From: CF-46 sp963760735
Lineage (GTDB): Bacteria; Chloroflexota; Limnocylindria; Limnocylindrales; CSP1-4
Direction: 5' to 3'
DNA: 64,000 nt
Assembly: GCA_963760735.1 (NCBI GenBank)
Contig: CAVXEB010000004.1
Coordinates: 1,860,001 to 1,924,000, forward strand
Both the position numbers and the translations under genes were made by a program. Below are positions 39,951 through 49,570 of this stretch, one piece after another (position 1 is the stretch's first letter; every line of letters begins with the position of its first letter). The notes under the pieces are model-generated. The model was not told where the DNA came from, searched no databases, and worked only from the letters and a program-made list of their open reading frames with translations.

Positions 39951-40918
39951 GCCCCACGGCGACGCTCAGCCCGATCACCGCGGAGGCGAACGCCTTCGTG
40001 GCGGACCGCCGCCCCGAGGCCGAGGCGCTTGGCCGCAGCCTCGCGGACGAGGTCAACGATCCCGACGCGTTCGTCGCGGCCCTTCGAAGCGGGTTCGCCG
40101 ACCTCTCGGATCCGGCCTACCTCGAGGGTCAGCGCCGGATCGCCCCGGGGATCGGGGCGCTCCACGGAGTGCGCTGGCCGTTGATCGAGGCCGTGAAGCG
40201 CGGATTCCGCGAGGCGACCCGCCGGGAGCGGACGTCGGGCTGGTTGTTCGTCGCCGATCGCCTGCTCCGTGAGCGGACCCTCGAGGAGCGATGGTTCGCG
40301 TTCGGCCTGCTGGAGCGGCTCGTCGTCGACGACACAGAGCGGGCGTGGCAGCTCATCCGGCGCGCATCGCGGGAGGCCGGCGACTGGATCACGGTCGACA
40401 GCCTTGCTCACCCCGTCGGCAAGGGGATCCTCCTGGAGCCGTACCGCTGGGCGGAGCTCGAGCAGCTGGTCTACAGCCGGTCGCGCTGGGAGCGCCGCCT
40501 GGTCGGGAGCACGATCGCGACGCTGCCTCATGTCGATCGTCGTCGCGGACGCGACCCGGAGGTCGCCCGGCATGGACTCGGCCTGATCGGCGAGCTGATC
40601 GGCGACGACGAGGCCGACGTCCAGAAGGCGCTCGCCTGGGCTCTCCGCTCGATGGCGGCGGTCGACCTCCCCGCGACGACGACGTTCCTCGACGAGCAGG
40701 CCGATCTGGCCGCCGCCAGCTCGGACGGCCACCGGGCGTGGGTGATCCGCGACGCGCTCGCGAAGATCGATCCCGCCGACGCCGAGCGGATCCGCGTGCG
40801 CCTCGACGGCATCCGCCGCCGGAGCGGTGCTCCGGCGACCTCGCGCGCGTCGGCGACCGCCGACCGATTCGACGACGGCCGACTCGGCATGCCGATCCCG
40901 GAACCGCCCCTCGCGTGA
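39947..40918 (+). CDS. AlkD-like DNA alkylation repair protein (HEAT repeats)
   Basis: A 323-residue helical protein resembling the DNA alkylation repair (AlkC/AlkD) family: RTLEERWFAFGLLERLV, then DWITVDSLAHPVGKGIL (the W-D type pair), then SRWERRLVGSTIATLP. Members remove N3- and N7-alkyl purines by enclosing DNA in a HEAT solenoid. I cannot verify the catalytic Asp with certainty. It starts GTG in a GTGA overlap with the thioesterase gene, inside the gyrB-gyrA stretch. Confidence 0.7.
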   Translation: MSPTATLSPITAEANAFVADRRPEAEALGRSLADEVNDPDAFVAALRSGFADLSDPAYLEGQRRIAPGIGALHGVRWPLIEAVKRGFREATRRERTSGWLFVADRLLRERTLEERWFAFGLLERLVVDDTERAWQLIRRASREAGDWITVDSLAHPVGKGILLEPYRWAELEQLVYSRSRWERRLVGSTIATLPHVDRRRGRDPEVARHGLGLIGELIGDDEADVQKALAWALRSMAAVDLPATTTFLDEQADLAAASSDGHRAWVIRDALAKIDPADAERIRVRLDGIRRRSGAPATSRASATADRFDDGRLGMPIPEPPLA

Positions 40919-40963
40919 CGCTCACCACGGACCGAACGAACGATCGTTAGGAGACGCTGACCT

Positions 40964-43525
40964 GTGACCGACGACCTGGGCGACATCCGGGCGATCCGCA
41001 TCGAGGACGAGATGCGGGTCAGCTACCTCGACTACGCGATGAGCGTCATCGTGTCCCGCGCACTTCCGGACGTCCGTGATGGGCTGAAGCCGGTCCACCG
41101 CCGGATCCTCTACACGATGGGGGAGATGGGGCTCAGCGCGACGAGCTCCTACCGGAAGTGCGCCGCGATCGTCGGCGAGGTGATGGGCAAGTACCACCCC
41201 CACGGCGACGTGGCCCTGTACGACGCCCTCGTCCGGCTGGCCCAGGACTTCTCGATGCGCTATCCGCTCGTCGACGGCCAGGGCAACTTCGGCTCGGTCG
41301 ACGGCGACTCGGCGGCGGCGATGCGCTACACGGAGGCGCGCCTCACCGCGATCGCCGCCGAGATGCTCGACGACATCGACAAGGAGACCGTCGACTTCGA
41401 GGACAACTACGACGGGACGCAGAAGCAGCCGTCGGTCCTGCCGGCGCGGCTCCCGAACCTCCTCGTCAACGGCAGCAGCGGGATCGCGGTCGGGATGGCC
41501 ACGAACATTCCGCCGCACCATCTCGGCGAGGTCTGCGACGCGACGGTCGCGCTGATCGACGACCCGGAGATCACCTCCGACGACCTCTCGAAGTTCGTCC
41601 TCGGGCCGGACTTCCCGACCGGCGGCACGATCTACCGCTACGAGGTCCAGCGGAACCCGCTGACCGGCGAGAACGAGACGATCGACGCGATCCGCCAGAT
41701 GTATGCCCACGGCCGCGGCCGGGTGGTCATGCGCGCCCAGGTCGCGTTCGAGGAGATCCACGGCGAGCGGATGGCGATCATCGTCACCGAGCTGCCGTAC
41801 CAGGTGAACAAGGCGGCGCTCCTCGAGAAGATCGCCGATCTCGTGAAGGACAAGCGGATCGAGGGGATCGCCGACCTCCGCGACGAGTCCGATCGCGACG
41901 GGATGCGGATCTACATCGAGATCAAGCGCGACGCGAACCCGCACAAGGTTCTGAACAACCTGTTCAAGCACACCCCGATGCAGCTCGCGTTCAACATGAA
42001 CATGCTCGCGCTCGTCGACGGCCAGCCGCAGACGCTGCCGCTGAAGAGCGTCCTCCAGCACTGGGTCGACCACCGCCGCGAGATCGTCCGCCGCCGCACC
42101 GAGTTCGACCTGGGCAAGGCCCGCGCCCGGGCCCACATCCTCGAGGGGCTCAAGATCGCGCTCGACAACCTCGACGCGGTGATCCGGACCATCCGCGAGT
42201 CACGCGAGGTCGAGGACGCGCGGTCGAACCTGATGAATCGGTTCGACCTGTCGGAGCTCCAGGCGAACGCGATCCTCGACATGCGGCTGGCCCGCCTCGC
42301 CGCGCTCGAGCGGCAGAAGATCGAGGACGAGTACCTCAGCGTCATCCAGCTGATCGCCGAGCTCGAGGACATCCTCGCCAACCCGACCCGCGTCCTCTCG
42401 ATCATCAAGGACGAGCTCGCGGAATTGAAGAAGAAGCACGCCGGCGAGCGCCGGACCCGGGTCGCCGACGACTCGAGCCGCGAGATGACCGACGAGGACC
42501 TGATCGCCGACGAGGACGTCGTGATCACGATCAGCGGCCGCGGCTACATCAAGCGCCAGCCCGTGGCGACCTACCGCCGCCAGCATCGCGGCGGCAAGGG
42601 GATCATCGGCCACGTCACCCGGGAGGAGGACGCGGTCGAGCACCTGATCGTCGCCAACACCCACGACTGGGCGCTCTTCTTCACCAACCGCGGCCGCGTC
42701 TTCAGCGCGAAGGTCCACTCCATCGTGGACGCCAGCCGCCAGGCGAAGGGCACCCCGATCATCAACCTGCCGGGCGTCCAGGTCGAAGCCGGCGAGGTCC
42801 CGATGGCGACGATCGTCCTCAAGGACTTCACGGCCGGCAGCTATCTCGTCCTTGCGACGCGGCGAGGAAAGATCAAGAAGACGCCGCTCGAGCAGTTCGA
42901 GCGGGTGCGCTCGACCGGCATCCGGGCGATCACGATCGACGACAAGGACGAGCTCGCGTGGGTCGACGTCTCGACGGGCGACGACGACGTCATCATCGCG
43001 ACGGCCCAGGGCAAGATCGCCCGGTTCCATGAAACCGACGTCCGTGCGATGGGTCGCGATGCCGCCGGGGTCATCGGGATCCGGCTCGCCCGGGCCGGCG
43101 ACTTCGTCGTGTCGATGAGCGTCGTCCAGCCCGAGACCGACCTCCTGGTGCTGACGGAGACCGGCTACGGGAAGCGCGTCCCGCTCTCGGAGTTCCGTCC
43201 GATGCATCGTGGGTCCCAGGGCGTTCGGCTCATCAGCCTCGAGGGCAAGAAGACGGGCGACGTCGCGGCTGTCCAGCAGGTGACCGACGAGGACGAGGAG
43301 CTGCTCCTGATCAGCGCCGGCGGCCAGGTGGTCCGGACCGACGTGACGACGATCAACCGGCAGCACGCCCAGGCTCGCGGCGTGATCACCATGCGGATGA
43401 ACGAAGGCGATCGCGTCGTCGCGATCTCGGCGTTCCGTTCCGGACTGGCGGACCGCGATGGCATCGAGGACAATGACGACCCCGAGCCGGGCGGCAGCGG
43501 CCCGGCCCCGGGTCACGGCGCCTGA
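40964..43525 (+). CDS. gyrA: DNA gyrase subunit A
   Basis: The 853-residue breakage-reunion subunit. The catalytic Tyr lies in AAAMRYTEARLT near residue 126. The quinolone region reads YHPHGDVALYDALVRLAQDF, with Val at the position of E. coli Ser83 and Asp kept at 87. The C-terminal beta-pinwheel contains the GyrA box QHRGGKG near 547, so this is gyrase rather than topoisomerase IV. A Pro/Gly-rich tail ends the protein. GTG start, AGGAG ten bases upstream. Confidence 0.96.
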   Translation: MTDDLGDIRAIRIEDEMRVSYLDYAMSVIVSRALPDVRDGLKPVHRRILYTMGEMGLSATSSYRKCAAIVGEVMGKYHPHGDVALYDALVRLAQDFSMRYPLVDGQGNFGSVDGDSAAAMRYTEARLTAIAAEMLDDIDKETVDFEDNYDGTQKQPSVLPARLPNLLVNGSSGIAVGMATNIPPHHLGEVCDATVALIDDPEITSDDLSKFVLGPDFPTGGTIYRYEVQRNPLTGENETIDAIRQMYAHGRGRVVMRAQVAFEEIHGERMAIIVTELPYQVNKAALLEKIADLVKDKRIEGIADLRDESDRDGMRIYIEIKRDANPHKVLNNLFKHTPMQLAFNMNMLALVDGQPQTLPLKSVLQHWVDHRREIVRRRTEFDLGKARARAHILEGLKIALDNLDAVIRTIRESREVEDARSNLMNRFDLSELQANAILDMRLARLAALERQKIEDEYLSVIQLIAELEDILANPTRVLSIIKDELAELKKKHAGERRTRVADDSSREMTDEDLIADEDVVITISGRGYIKRQPVATYRRQHRGGKGIIGHVTREEDAVEHLIVANTHDWALFFTNRGRVFSAKVHSIVDASRQAKGTPIINLPGVQVEAGEVPMATIVLKDFTAGSYLVLATRRGKIKKTPLEQFERVRSTGIRAITIDDKDELAWVDVSTGDDDVIIATAQGKIARFHETDVRAMGRDAAGVIGIRLARAGDFVVSMSVVQPETDLLVLTETGYGKRVPLSEFRPMHRGSQGVRLISLEGKKTGDVAAVQQVTDEDEELLLISAGGQVVRTDVTTINRQHAQARGVITMRMNEGDRVVAISAFRSGLADRDGIEDNDDPEPGGSGPAPGHGA

Positions 43526-43560
43526 CGGTGCTGCGATCGGTTCTCGGTCGGGAGGACGCC

Positions 43561-44704
43561 GTGTACGCGGATCAGTTCGAGATCTACCACGGCAACGCGA
43601 ACCCGGACCTCGCCCGGAAGATCGCCCGATGGCTGGGCACCGAGTGCGGGAAGGCCGAGGTGTTCCAGTTCGCGAACGAGAACATCTTCGTCAAGATTTC
43701 TCGACAACGTCCGCGAGAAGGACATCTTCCTCGTCCAGCCGACGTCCCACCCCGTGAACCAGTCGATCATGGAATTGCTGATCATGATCGACGCCTTCAA
43801 GCGGGCGAGCGCCGGCCGGATCACGGCGGTGATCCCCTTCTACGCGTACGGCCGCTCCGACAAGAAGGACCAGCCCCGCGTTCCGATCACGGCCCGCCTG
43901 ATCGCCGACATGATCACGGTCGCGGGCGCCGACCGGGTCCTGACGATGGACCTCCACCAGGGCCAGATCCAGGGCTTCTTCAACATCCCGGTCGACGAGC
44001 TGACCGCCGTCCACCTCCTGTCGAACTACTTCATCCACAAGCACCTGACCGACGTCGTGGTCGTGACGGATCTGGGCTTCGCGAAGCGGGCCCGGACGTT
44101 CGCCGAGCTGCTCGACGCGCCGCTCGCGATCATCGAGAAGCGGCGGATCGGCAACCTCGACCGGGCCGAGCTGATGAACGTCATCGGCGACGTCCGCGGC
44201 AAGCGGGCGATCATCGTCGACGACGAGATCGACACCGCCGGCACGCTGACCGAGATCGTCCGGGCCCTCGAGCGTGAGGGCGTCACCGAGATCTACGCCT
44301 GCGCGACGCACGGCGTGCTCAGCGACCCGGCGGTGGACCGCCTCCGCGAGTCGAACCTCATGGAGATCGTCCTGACGGACTCCGTCCCGTTGCCGGCGGT
44401 CAAGCGCCTGCCGAAGATCACGACGCTGTCCGTCGCGCCGCTCATCGGCGAGGCGATCAAGCGGATCCACCGCGGCGAGTCGGTCGGGGCGCTCTTCAGC
44501 AGCGAGGTCTCGTTCACCCAGGAGATGCTCCTGTGGGAGGACGGCCAGCAGCGCCGGATGGATACGCGCCAGGAGCCCGGCCACGAGGCCGGCGGATCCG
44601 AGGGCGGCCACGAACGGGGAGTCGACGACGCATCCGGGACCGGACCCGACGACTCGGAGGACCCTCCAGCCGTTCTGACCGGCACGCGAACAGGCGATCG
44701 ATGA
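43561..44704 (+). pseudogene. prs: Ribose-phosphate pyrophosphokinase with a +1 frameshift
   Basis: PRPP synthetase makes phosphoribosyl pyrophosphate for nucleotide, His and Trp synthesis. GTG 43561 with GGAGGA upstream begins FEIYHGNANPDLARKIA... NENIFVKI. At 43696-43701 the sequence ATTTCT has one T too many (43699): the conserved LDNVREKDIFLVQPTSHPVN continues in the next frame. From there FYAYGRSDKKDQPRVPITA, the catalytic MDLHQGQIQGFF and the PRPP loop VDDEIDTAGTL are intact to 44704. There is no stop codon or slippery pause as in prfB, so a point insertion or sequencing error is the likely cause. The C-terminus has a ~50-residue acidic extension. Confidence 0.85.
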
Positions 44705-45012
44705 GCCTCCAGCTGCACAAGCCCGACGGCCGCGGCGGCCTCGAGCCGAAGCCCGTCCGCGAGGCGAACTGGCGACGGGGGATGCAGTCGAAGCGCTGGG
44801 GCATGAACCGGCGCGACGGTCGCCTCCCGGAGCTGGGCAACCCGGAGATGAACCCGACGTCGACCGGGCTGGCGGTGGCGTTCTGGCTCGGCCTGGGACT
44901 GCTCACGCTCGTCCTGCTGGTCGCAGGCTACGGATCGGGGTTCTGGCACTTTCCGCCCGTCCCGGCGGGGTCGCCGGTCCCGCTCCCGTCGCCGGTCCCG
45001 CTGCCGAGCTGA
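44701..45012 (+). CDS. Small single-pass membrane protein, unknown
   Basis: A 103-residue protein with a basic N-terminal half (QLHKPDGRGGLEPKPVREAN and WRRGMQSKRWGMNRRDGRLP), one membrane helix (about residues 57-78, LAVAFWLGLGLLTLVLLVAG) and a Pro-rich outer tail with duplicated PVPLPS. ATGA overlap with the prs stop makes the start convincing. I do not recognise the family; positive-inside charge suggests N-in topology. Confidence 0.6.
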   Translation: MSLQLHKPDGRGGLEPKPVREANWRRGMQSKRWGMNRRDGRLPELGNPEMNPTSTGLAVAFWLGLGLLTLVLLVAGYGSGFWHFPPVPAGSPVPLPSPVPLPS

Positions 45013-45026
45013 GGCTCGGGCGCCGG

Positions 45027-45062
45027 CCGTTCTCAGAAACGGGCCGACCGTTCTCAGAAACG
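45027..45062 (+). promoter_or_regulatory. Two direct operator-like repeats upstream of the YceI gene
   Basis: CCGTTCTCAGAAACG occurs at 45027-45041 and again at 45048-45062, a 21-bp period (two DNA turns) ending 28 bases before the YceI ATG. Each copy contains the small palindrome TTCT-C-AGAA. Same-face tandem sites suggest a dimeric regulator. Confidence 0.5.
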
Positions 45063-45090
45063 ACTCACGCCACCCCGGAACCATCCCCCA

Positions 45091-45861
45091 ATGAGATCGC
45101 GGACTGCCTTCCTCGCCATCCTCGCCGTCCTCCTGCTCGCGGTCGGCGGAGCCGCCGTCGCCTGGTCCGTCTTCCTCAAGGGTGACAACGTGGCGCCGCT
45201 CGCCCTGCCGAGCACTGCACCCGCGTCCGCGCCGACCACCGGCGACGCCAGCGCCGACCCGGTCGCCGGCGGCGGCGCGTCGCTCGCCCCGTCGTCGGCA
45301 GAGCCTGTCGACGCGGCAGGCATCCCGGGCACGTGGGCGGTCGCGGCGGATTCGGTCGTGGGCTACCGTGTCCGCGAGCGCCTGGCGAGCCTGTCCGCCG
45401 ACAGCGACGCGGTCGGCCGGACGAACGGGATCACGGGCACGGCGACGATCGCCTCGAGCGGCGGCGGCCTGAGCGTGACCGAGGCGGCGTTCTCGGTCGA
45501 CATGACGTCGCTCGCGAGCGACAAGCGGATGCGCGACAACCGCCTCCGGCGCGACGGGATCCAGACGGACAGCTTTCCGACCTCGACGTTCACGCTGACC
45601 CAGCCGGTGACCTTGCCGGCCCAGGCCGCGACCGGCGCCCAGGTCGACCTGACGCTCCACGGCGACCTGACGCTCCACGGGGTCACGAAGTCGGTCGACA
45701 TCCCGGCCAGGGCCCAGCTGAACGGCGGGGTCATCCAGGTCCTCGGGTCGCTGACCTTCCCGTTCTCCGACTACGACATCAGCGCCCCGAACATCGGCGG
45801 CTTCGTGTCCGTCGAGGACAACGGGACGCTCGAGTTCCTCGTCAACCTCGCGAAGAGCTGA
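45091..45861 (+). CDS. YceI-family lipocalin-like protein, membrane-tethered
   Basis: A 256-residue protein. The N-terminal hydrophobic segment (residues ~5-28) is a signal or anchor, followed by a Ser/Ala/Pro linker (residues 38-75). The YceI beta-barrel occupies ~80-256: WAVAADSVVGYRVRERL, then FSVDMTSLASDKRMRDNRLR and LTLHGDLTLHGVTKSVDIPA are typical. YceI proteins bind isoprenoids or lipid-like molecules outside the membrane; the ligand here is unknown. Paired operator-like repeats precede it. Confidence 0.85.
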   Translation: MRSRTAFLAILAVLLLAVGGAAVAWSVFLKGDNVAPLALPSTAPASAPTTGDASADPVAGGGASLAPSSAEPVDAAGIPGTWAVAADSVVGYRVRERLASLSADSDAVGRTNGITGTATIASSGGGLSVTEAAFSVDMTSLASDKRMRDNRLRRDGIQTDSFPTSTFTLTQPVTLPAQAATGAQVDLTLHGDLTLHGVTKSVDIPARAQLNGGVIQVLGSLTFPFSDYDISAPNIGGFVSVEDNGTLEFLVNLAKS

Positions 45862-45918
45862 GCGTCGACCGAGCGTCAAGCCCGGAGCACGTCAGCCGGG
45901 TTCTCCCAGCGTCCACCC

Positions 45919-45924
45919 TATACT
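45919..45924 (+). promoter_or_regulatory. -10 box of secA
   Basis: TATACT, a consensus-like -10, 9 bases before the secA ATG at 45934. No Shine-Dalgarno is present, so a leaderless or near-leaderless secA mRNA is predicted. Confidence 0.55.
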
Positions 45925-45933
45925 TCGTGTCCC

Positions 45934-48921
45934 ATGCGCTTCATTTCCAAGTTCGTCGACTCGAACGATCGTGAGCTCCGACGGATCCAGCCCCTGATCG
46001 ACGAGGCCAACGAGCTCGAGGCCGAGATCTCGGCCCTCTCCGACGACGAGATCCGAGAACGGTTCGCCGAGATCCGCGACGAGATCCGCGAGGTCGCCGT
46101 GCCCGGCGAGCCGACCGAGGAAGAGCTCACCCACCCGGAGCTCGAGCGACGCCGCGAGCTCACCAAGGACCGTCACAAGCGGGAGCAGGCCGAGATCCAG
46201 GCCGCCCTCGACGAGGTCCTGCCGGACGTCTTCGCGATGGCCCGCGAGGCGATGCGACGGACCCTCGGGATGCGCCACTTCGACGTCCAGCTGATCGGCG
46301 GCGCCGTCCTCCACCAGGGGAAGATCGCCGAGATGAAGACGGGCGAGGGCAAGACCTTCGTCCCGACCCTTGCAGCCGCGCTGAACTCGCTCACCGGGCG
46401 GGGCGTCCACGTCGTCACGGTCAACGATTACCTGGCCCGGCGCGACCCGCAGTGGATGGGTCCCGTCTTCCACTTCCTCGGGATCAGCGTCGGGATGATC
46501 ACCCACGACGCCTCGTTCGTGTTCGAGCCCGGCTACCCGACGAGTGACGAGCGGCTCATGAACCTCCGGCCGGTGACCCGCAAGGAGGCCTACGCGGCCG
46601 ACGTCACCTACGGCACGAACAACGAGTTCGGGTTCGACTACCTCCGCGACAACATGGTCACGGACCTGAACGACCGGGTCCAGCGCGAGCGGTCCTACGC
46701 GATCGTCGACGAAGTCGACAACATCCTGATCGACGAGGCGCGGACGCCGCTGATCATCAGCGGCCAGGCCGAGGAGTCGGCCGATCTGTACTTCACGTTC
46801 GCCCGCCTCGTGCCGAAGCTCGAGGGCCGGCCCGAGGGCGACGAGGAGGGCGGCGACTTCTTCGTCGACCTGAAGGACAAGGCCGTCTCGCCGACCGAGG
46901 AGGGCATCGACAAGATCGAGAAGCTCCTCGGGATCGAGAACCTGTACGACGCCGACCCGCGCCTCGCCCGCCACTTCGAGCAGGCGCTCCGGGCCCACGC
47001 CCTGTACAAGCGCGACCGCGACTACATCGTCAAGGACGGCGAGATCATCATCGTCGACGAGTTCACGGGTCGCCAGATGCCGGGCCGGCGCTGGTCCGAG
47101 GGGCTCCACCAGGCGATCGAGGCCAAGGAGGGCGTGAAGGTCCAGCGCGAGTCCGTGACGCTCGCCACGATCACGTTCCAGAACTACTTCCGCCTCTACG
47201 ACAAGCTGGCCGGGATGACCGGCACCGCGATGACCGAGGCCGAGGAGTTCCACAAGATCTACAGCCTCGAGGTCGTGGCGATCCCGACCCACAAGGACAT
47301 GATCCGGGACGACGAGGCCGACCTCGTCTTCCGCAACGAGCTCGGCAAGTTCACGGCCCTGATCGACGAGATCGCCGAGATGCAGGAGGCCGGCCGGCCG
47401 GTCCTCGTCGGCACCGTCAGCGTCGAGAAGTCCGAGATCCTCTCGACGATGCTCAAGCGGCGGGGCGTCAGGCACGAGACGCTGAACGCCAAGTTCCACG
47501 AGCGCGAGTCCGGCATCGTCGCCCAGGCCGGCCGGACCGGCTCGGTCACGATCGCCACGAACATGGCCGGCCGCGGCACGGATATCAAGCTCGGCGGTGA
47601 CGCGGCGGGCCTCGCGTCCGAGAACCTCCACAGGCAGGGCCTGAACCCGGCCGAGGTCGACAAGGAGACCTACGACCAGGCGCTCGCCGACGCGAAGCTC
47701 GTCACGGACGAGGATCACGAGAAGGTGGTCGCGGCCGGCGGGCTGCACATCATCGGCACCGAGCGGCACGACAGCCGCCGGATCGACAACCAGCTCCGTG
47801 GCCGGGCCGGCCGCCAGGGCGACCCGGGCTCATCACGGTTCTACCTGTCCCTCGAGGACGACCTGATGAAGCGGTTCGCTTCGGACCGGGTCGCCGGCCT
47901 CATGGAGCGGATGGGCCTCGAGGACGATGTCGCCATCGAGAGCCGCCTCGTCAGCAAGACGATCGAGAGCGCCCAGAGCCGCGTCGAGGGCTTCAACTTC
48001 GACATGCGGAAGCGCGTCGTCGAGTTCGACGACGTGATCAACCGGCAGCGCGAGACGATCTACGAGGAGCGCAACAAGGTCCTTCGCAACGAGGACCTGA
48101 CCGACACCGTCCGCTCGTTCGTCGAGGACGAGATCCACTCGATCGTCGACCAGCACCTGTCGGCGGAGGCACCCGACGACTGGGGCATGGAGGCCCTGGT
48201 GGCCGCCCTCAGGGCGATGGGCCTCGACGACGAGGCCACGTCCGAGGACGACCTGTGGGAGCTCGGCAACCGCGAGACGATCACCGAGCACCTCCTCGAG
48301 CTCGCCGATGCCCGGCTCGAGCAGCGTGAGGCCGAGGTCGGCGACGAGGACTGGGCCACCGTCGAGCGGATGGTCCTCCTCCGGACGATCGACTCGCTGT
48401 GGGTCGAGCACCTGACCGAGATCGACGACATGCGGCGCGGCATCGGGCTCCGCGGCTACGCCCAGCAGGACCCCCTCAACGAGTTCCGCCGCGAAGCGTT
48501 CCAGCTGTACGGCGAGCTGCGGGACCTGATCCGCCACCAGGTCGCCACGACGATCTTCCGGGTCACCGTCACCCGCCAGGCGCCACCCGGCGAGTCGGAC
48601 CTGGCGCGGAGCCTGGCCGAGGGAGCCGCGCGTCTTGCCGCGAGCGCGACCGCCGCCGGCGTGTCTGCGGTCGCCGGCGGGGCGGGCACCGCGACGGCGC
48701 AGCGGCCGTCCGGCCCGAAGCCGGTCGGCCCGGTCGTGTCCGGCGGGATCCCGGCCGACCCGATGACCGGCGCCAGGGCGACCGCCGGCAACGGAGCGAG
48801 CGGGGCCGCGGCCTCCGGACAGGCGAGGCCCGGCTTCACCCCGTCGGGCGACCGGATCGGCCGCAACGACCCGTGCTGGTGCGAGTCGGGCCTGAAGTAC
48901 AAGAAGTGCCACGGCCGCTGA
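45934..48921 (+). CDS. secA: Protein translocase ATPase SecA
   Basis: A 995-residue motor of the Sec pathway. Walker A is MKTGEGKTFVPTLAA near residue 133; the DEAD-type VDEVDNILIDEARTPLI near 260; RGTDIKLGGDA near 548; GRAGRQGDPGSSRFYLS near 630. The C-terminus carries the zinc tail with CWCESGLKYKKCH, which binds SecB or ribosomes, after an ~80-residue Ala/Gly/Pro linker. It is ~100 residues longer than E. coli SecA. Own -10 box at 45919. Confidence 0.97.
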   Translation: MRFISKFVDSNDRELRRIQPLIDEANELEAEISALSDDEIRERFAEIRDEIREVAVPGEPTEEELTHPELERRRELTKDRHKREQAEIQAALDEVLPDVFAMAREAMRRTLGMRHFDVQLIGGAVLHQGKIAEMKTGEGKTFVPTLAAALNSLTGRGVHVVTVNDYLARRDPQWMGPVFHFLGISVGMITHDASFVFEPGYPTSDERLMNLRPVTRKEAYAADVTYGTNNEFGFDYLRDNMVTDLNDRVQRERSYAIVDEVDNILIDEARTPLIISGQAEESADLYFTFARLVPKLEGRPEGDEEGGDFFVDLKDKAVSPTEEGIDKIEKLLGIENLYDADPRLARHFEQALRAHALYKRDRDYIVKDGEIIIVDEFTGRQMPGRRWSEGLHQAIEAKEGVKVQRESVTLATITFQNYFRLYDKLAGMTGTAMTEAEEFHKIYSLEVVAIPTHKDMIRDDEADLVFRNELGKFTALIDEIAEMQEAGRPVLVGTVSVEKSEILSTMLKRRGVRHETLNAKFHERESGIVAQAGRTGSVTIATNMAGRGTDIKLGGDAAGLASENLHRQGLNPAEVDKETYDQALADAKLVTDEDHEKVVAAGGLHIIGTERHDSRRIDNQLRGRAGRQGDPGSSRFYLSLEDDLMKRFASDRVAGLMERMGLEDDVAIESRLVSKTIESAQSRVEGFNFDMRKRVVEFDDVINRQRETIYEERNKVLRNEDLTDTVRSFVEDEIHSIVDQHLSAEAPDDWGMEALVAALRAMGLDDEATSEDDLWELGNRETITEHLLELADARLEQREAEVGDEDWATVERMVLLRTIDSLWVEHLTEIDDMRRGIGLRGYAQQDPLNEFRREAFQLYGELRDLIRHQVATTIFRVTVTRQAPPGESDLARSLAEGAARLAASATAAGVSAVAGGAGTATAQRPSGPKPVGPVVSGGIPADPMTGARATAGNGASGAAASGQARPGFTPSGDRIGRNDPCWCESGLKYKKCHGR

Positions 48922-48958
48922 CGGATCGTCCCGACCGGACCGTGGCCCGCCCCATCGC

Positions 48959-49555
48959 ATGAAGCGCGCCGTCCGCGTTGTGATCGCCGGCACGGCGATC
49001 GGTGCGCTCGCCGTGGTCGGCTGGACCACCTTCCGGATCTGGGACGTCGGCAACCACGACGACCGGCGCCCCGCCGATGCGATCGTCGTTCTCGGGGCGG
49101 CCCAGTACGACGGCCGGCCGTCGGCGATCCTCAAGGCCAGGCTCGACCACGCGATCGACCTCTACCACGCCGGGCTTGCGCCGTATCTCGTCGTGACGGG
49201 CGGCAAGGCCGAGGGGGACCGGACGACCGAGGCGGCGTCGGCGCGGGCGTACGCGCTCTCGAAGGGCGTGCCGGATCGGGCGATCCTCGTCGAGGACAGG
49301 GGCCGGACGACGCTCGAGTCGATGCGCGGCGTCGCCGAGATCCTGCGCGACCATCATGTCGGCGACACGCTGTTCGTGTCGGACCGGACCCACATGCTCC
49401 GCGTCCTCCGGATCGCCCGGGACGAGGGGATCGCCGCCTACGGCTCGCCGACCGCGACGAGCCCGACCGACGCCTCTCTCGGGAACCGCCTCGAAGCGAC
49501 GCTCCACGAGCTCGGCGGGCTCACCCTCTATTTCGTGGCGGGTCAAACGCTCTGA
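48959..49555 (+). CDS. YdcF-family (DUF218) envelope protein
   Basis: A 198-residue protein with an N-terminal signal-anchor (residues ~5-27) and a DUF218 domain: ADAIVVLGAAQYDGRPS, then LVVTGGKAEGDRTTEA, ILVEDRGRTTLESM and SDRTHMLRVLRIARDEG. Family members include SanA and ElyC, linked to envelope integrity, and YdcF, which binds SAM in vitro; no activity can be assigned. It follows secA by 37 bases in the same direction. Confidence 0.85.
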   Translation: MKRAVRVVIAGTAIGALAVVGWTTFRIWDVGNHDDRRPADAIVVLGAAQYDGRPSAILKARLDHAIDLYHAGLAPYLVVTGGKAEGDRTTEAASARAYALSKGVPDRAILVEDRGRTTLESMRGVAEILRDHHVGDTLFVSDRTHMLRVLRIARDEGIAAYGSPTATSPTDASLGNRLEATLHELGGLTLYFVAGQTL

Positions 49556-49570
49556 GCGCGCGGCGGCCGC

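Noticed and set aside
43696..43702. Programmed frameshift in prs
   Set aside because: Unlike prfB there is no in-frame stop, slippery codon pair or upstream SD-like element at ATTTCT; an indel is simpler.
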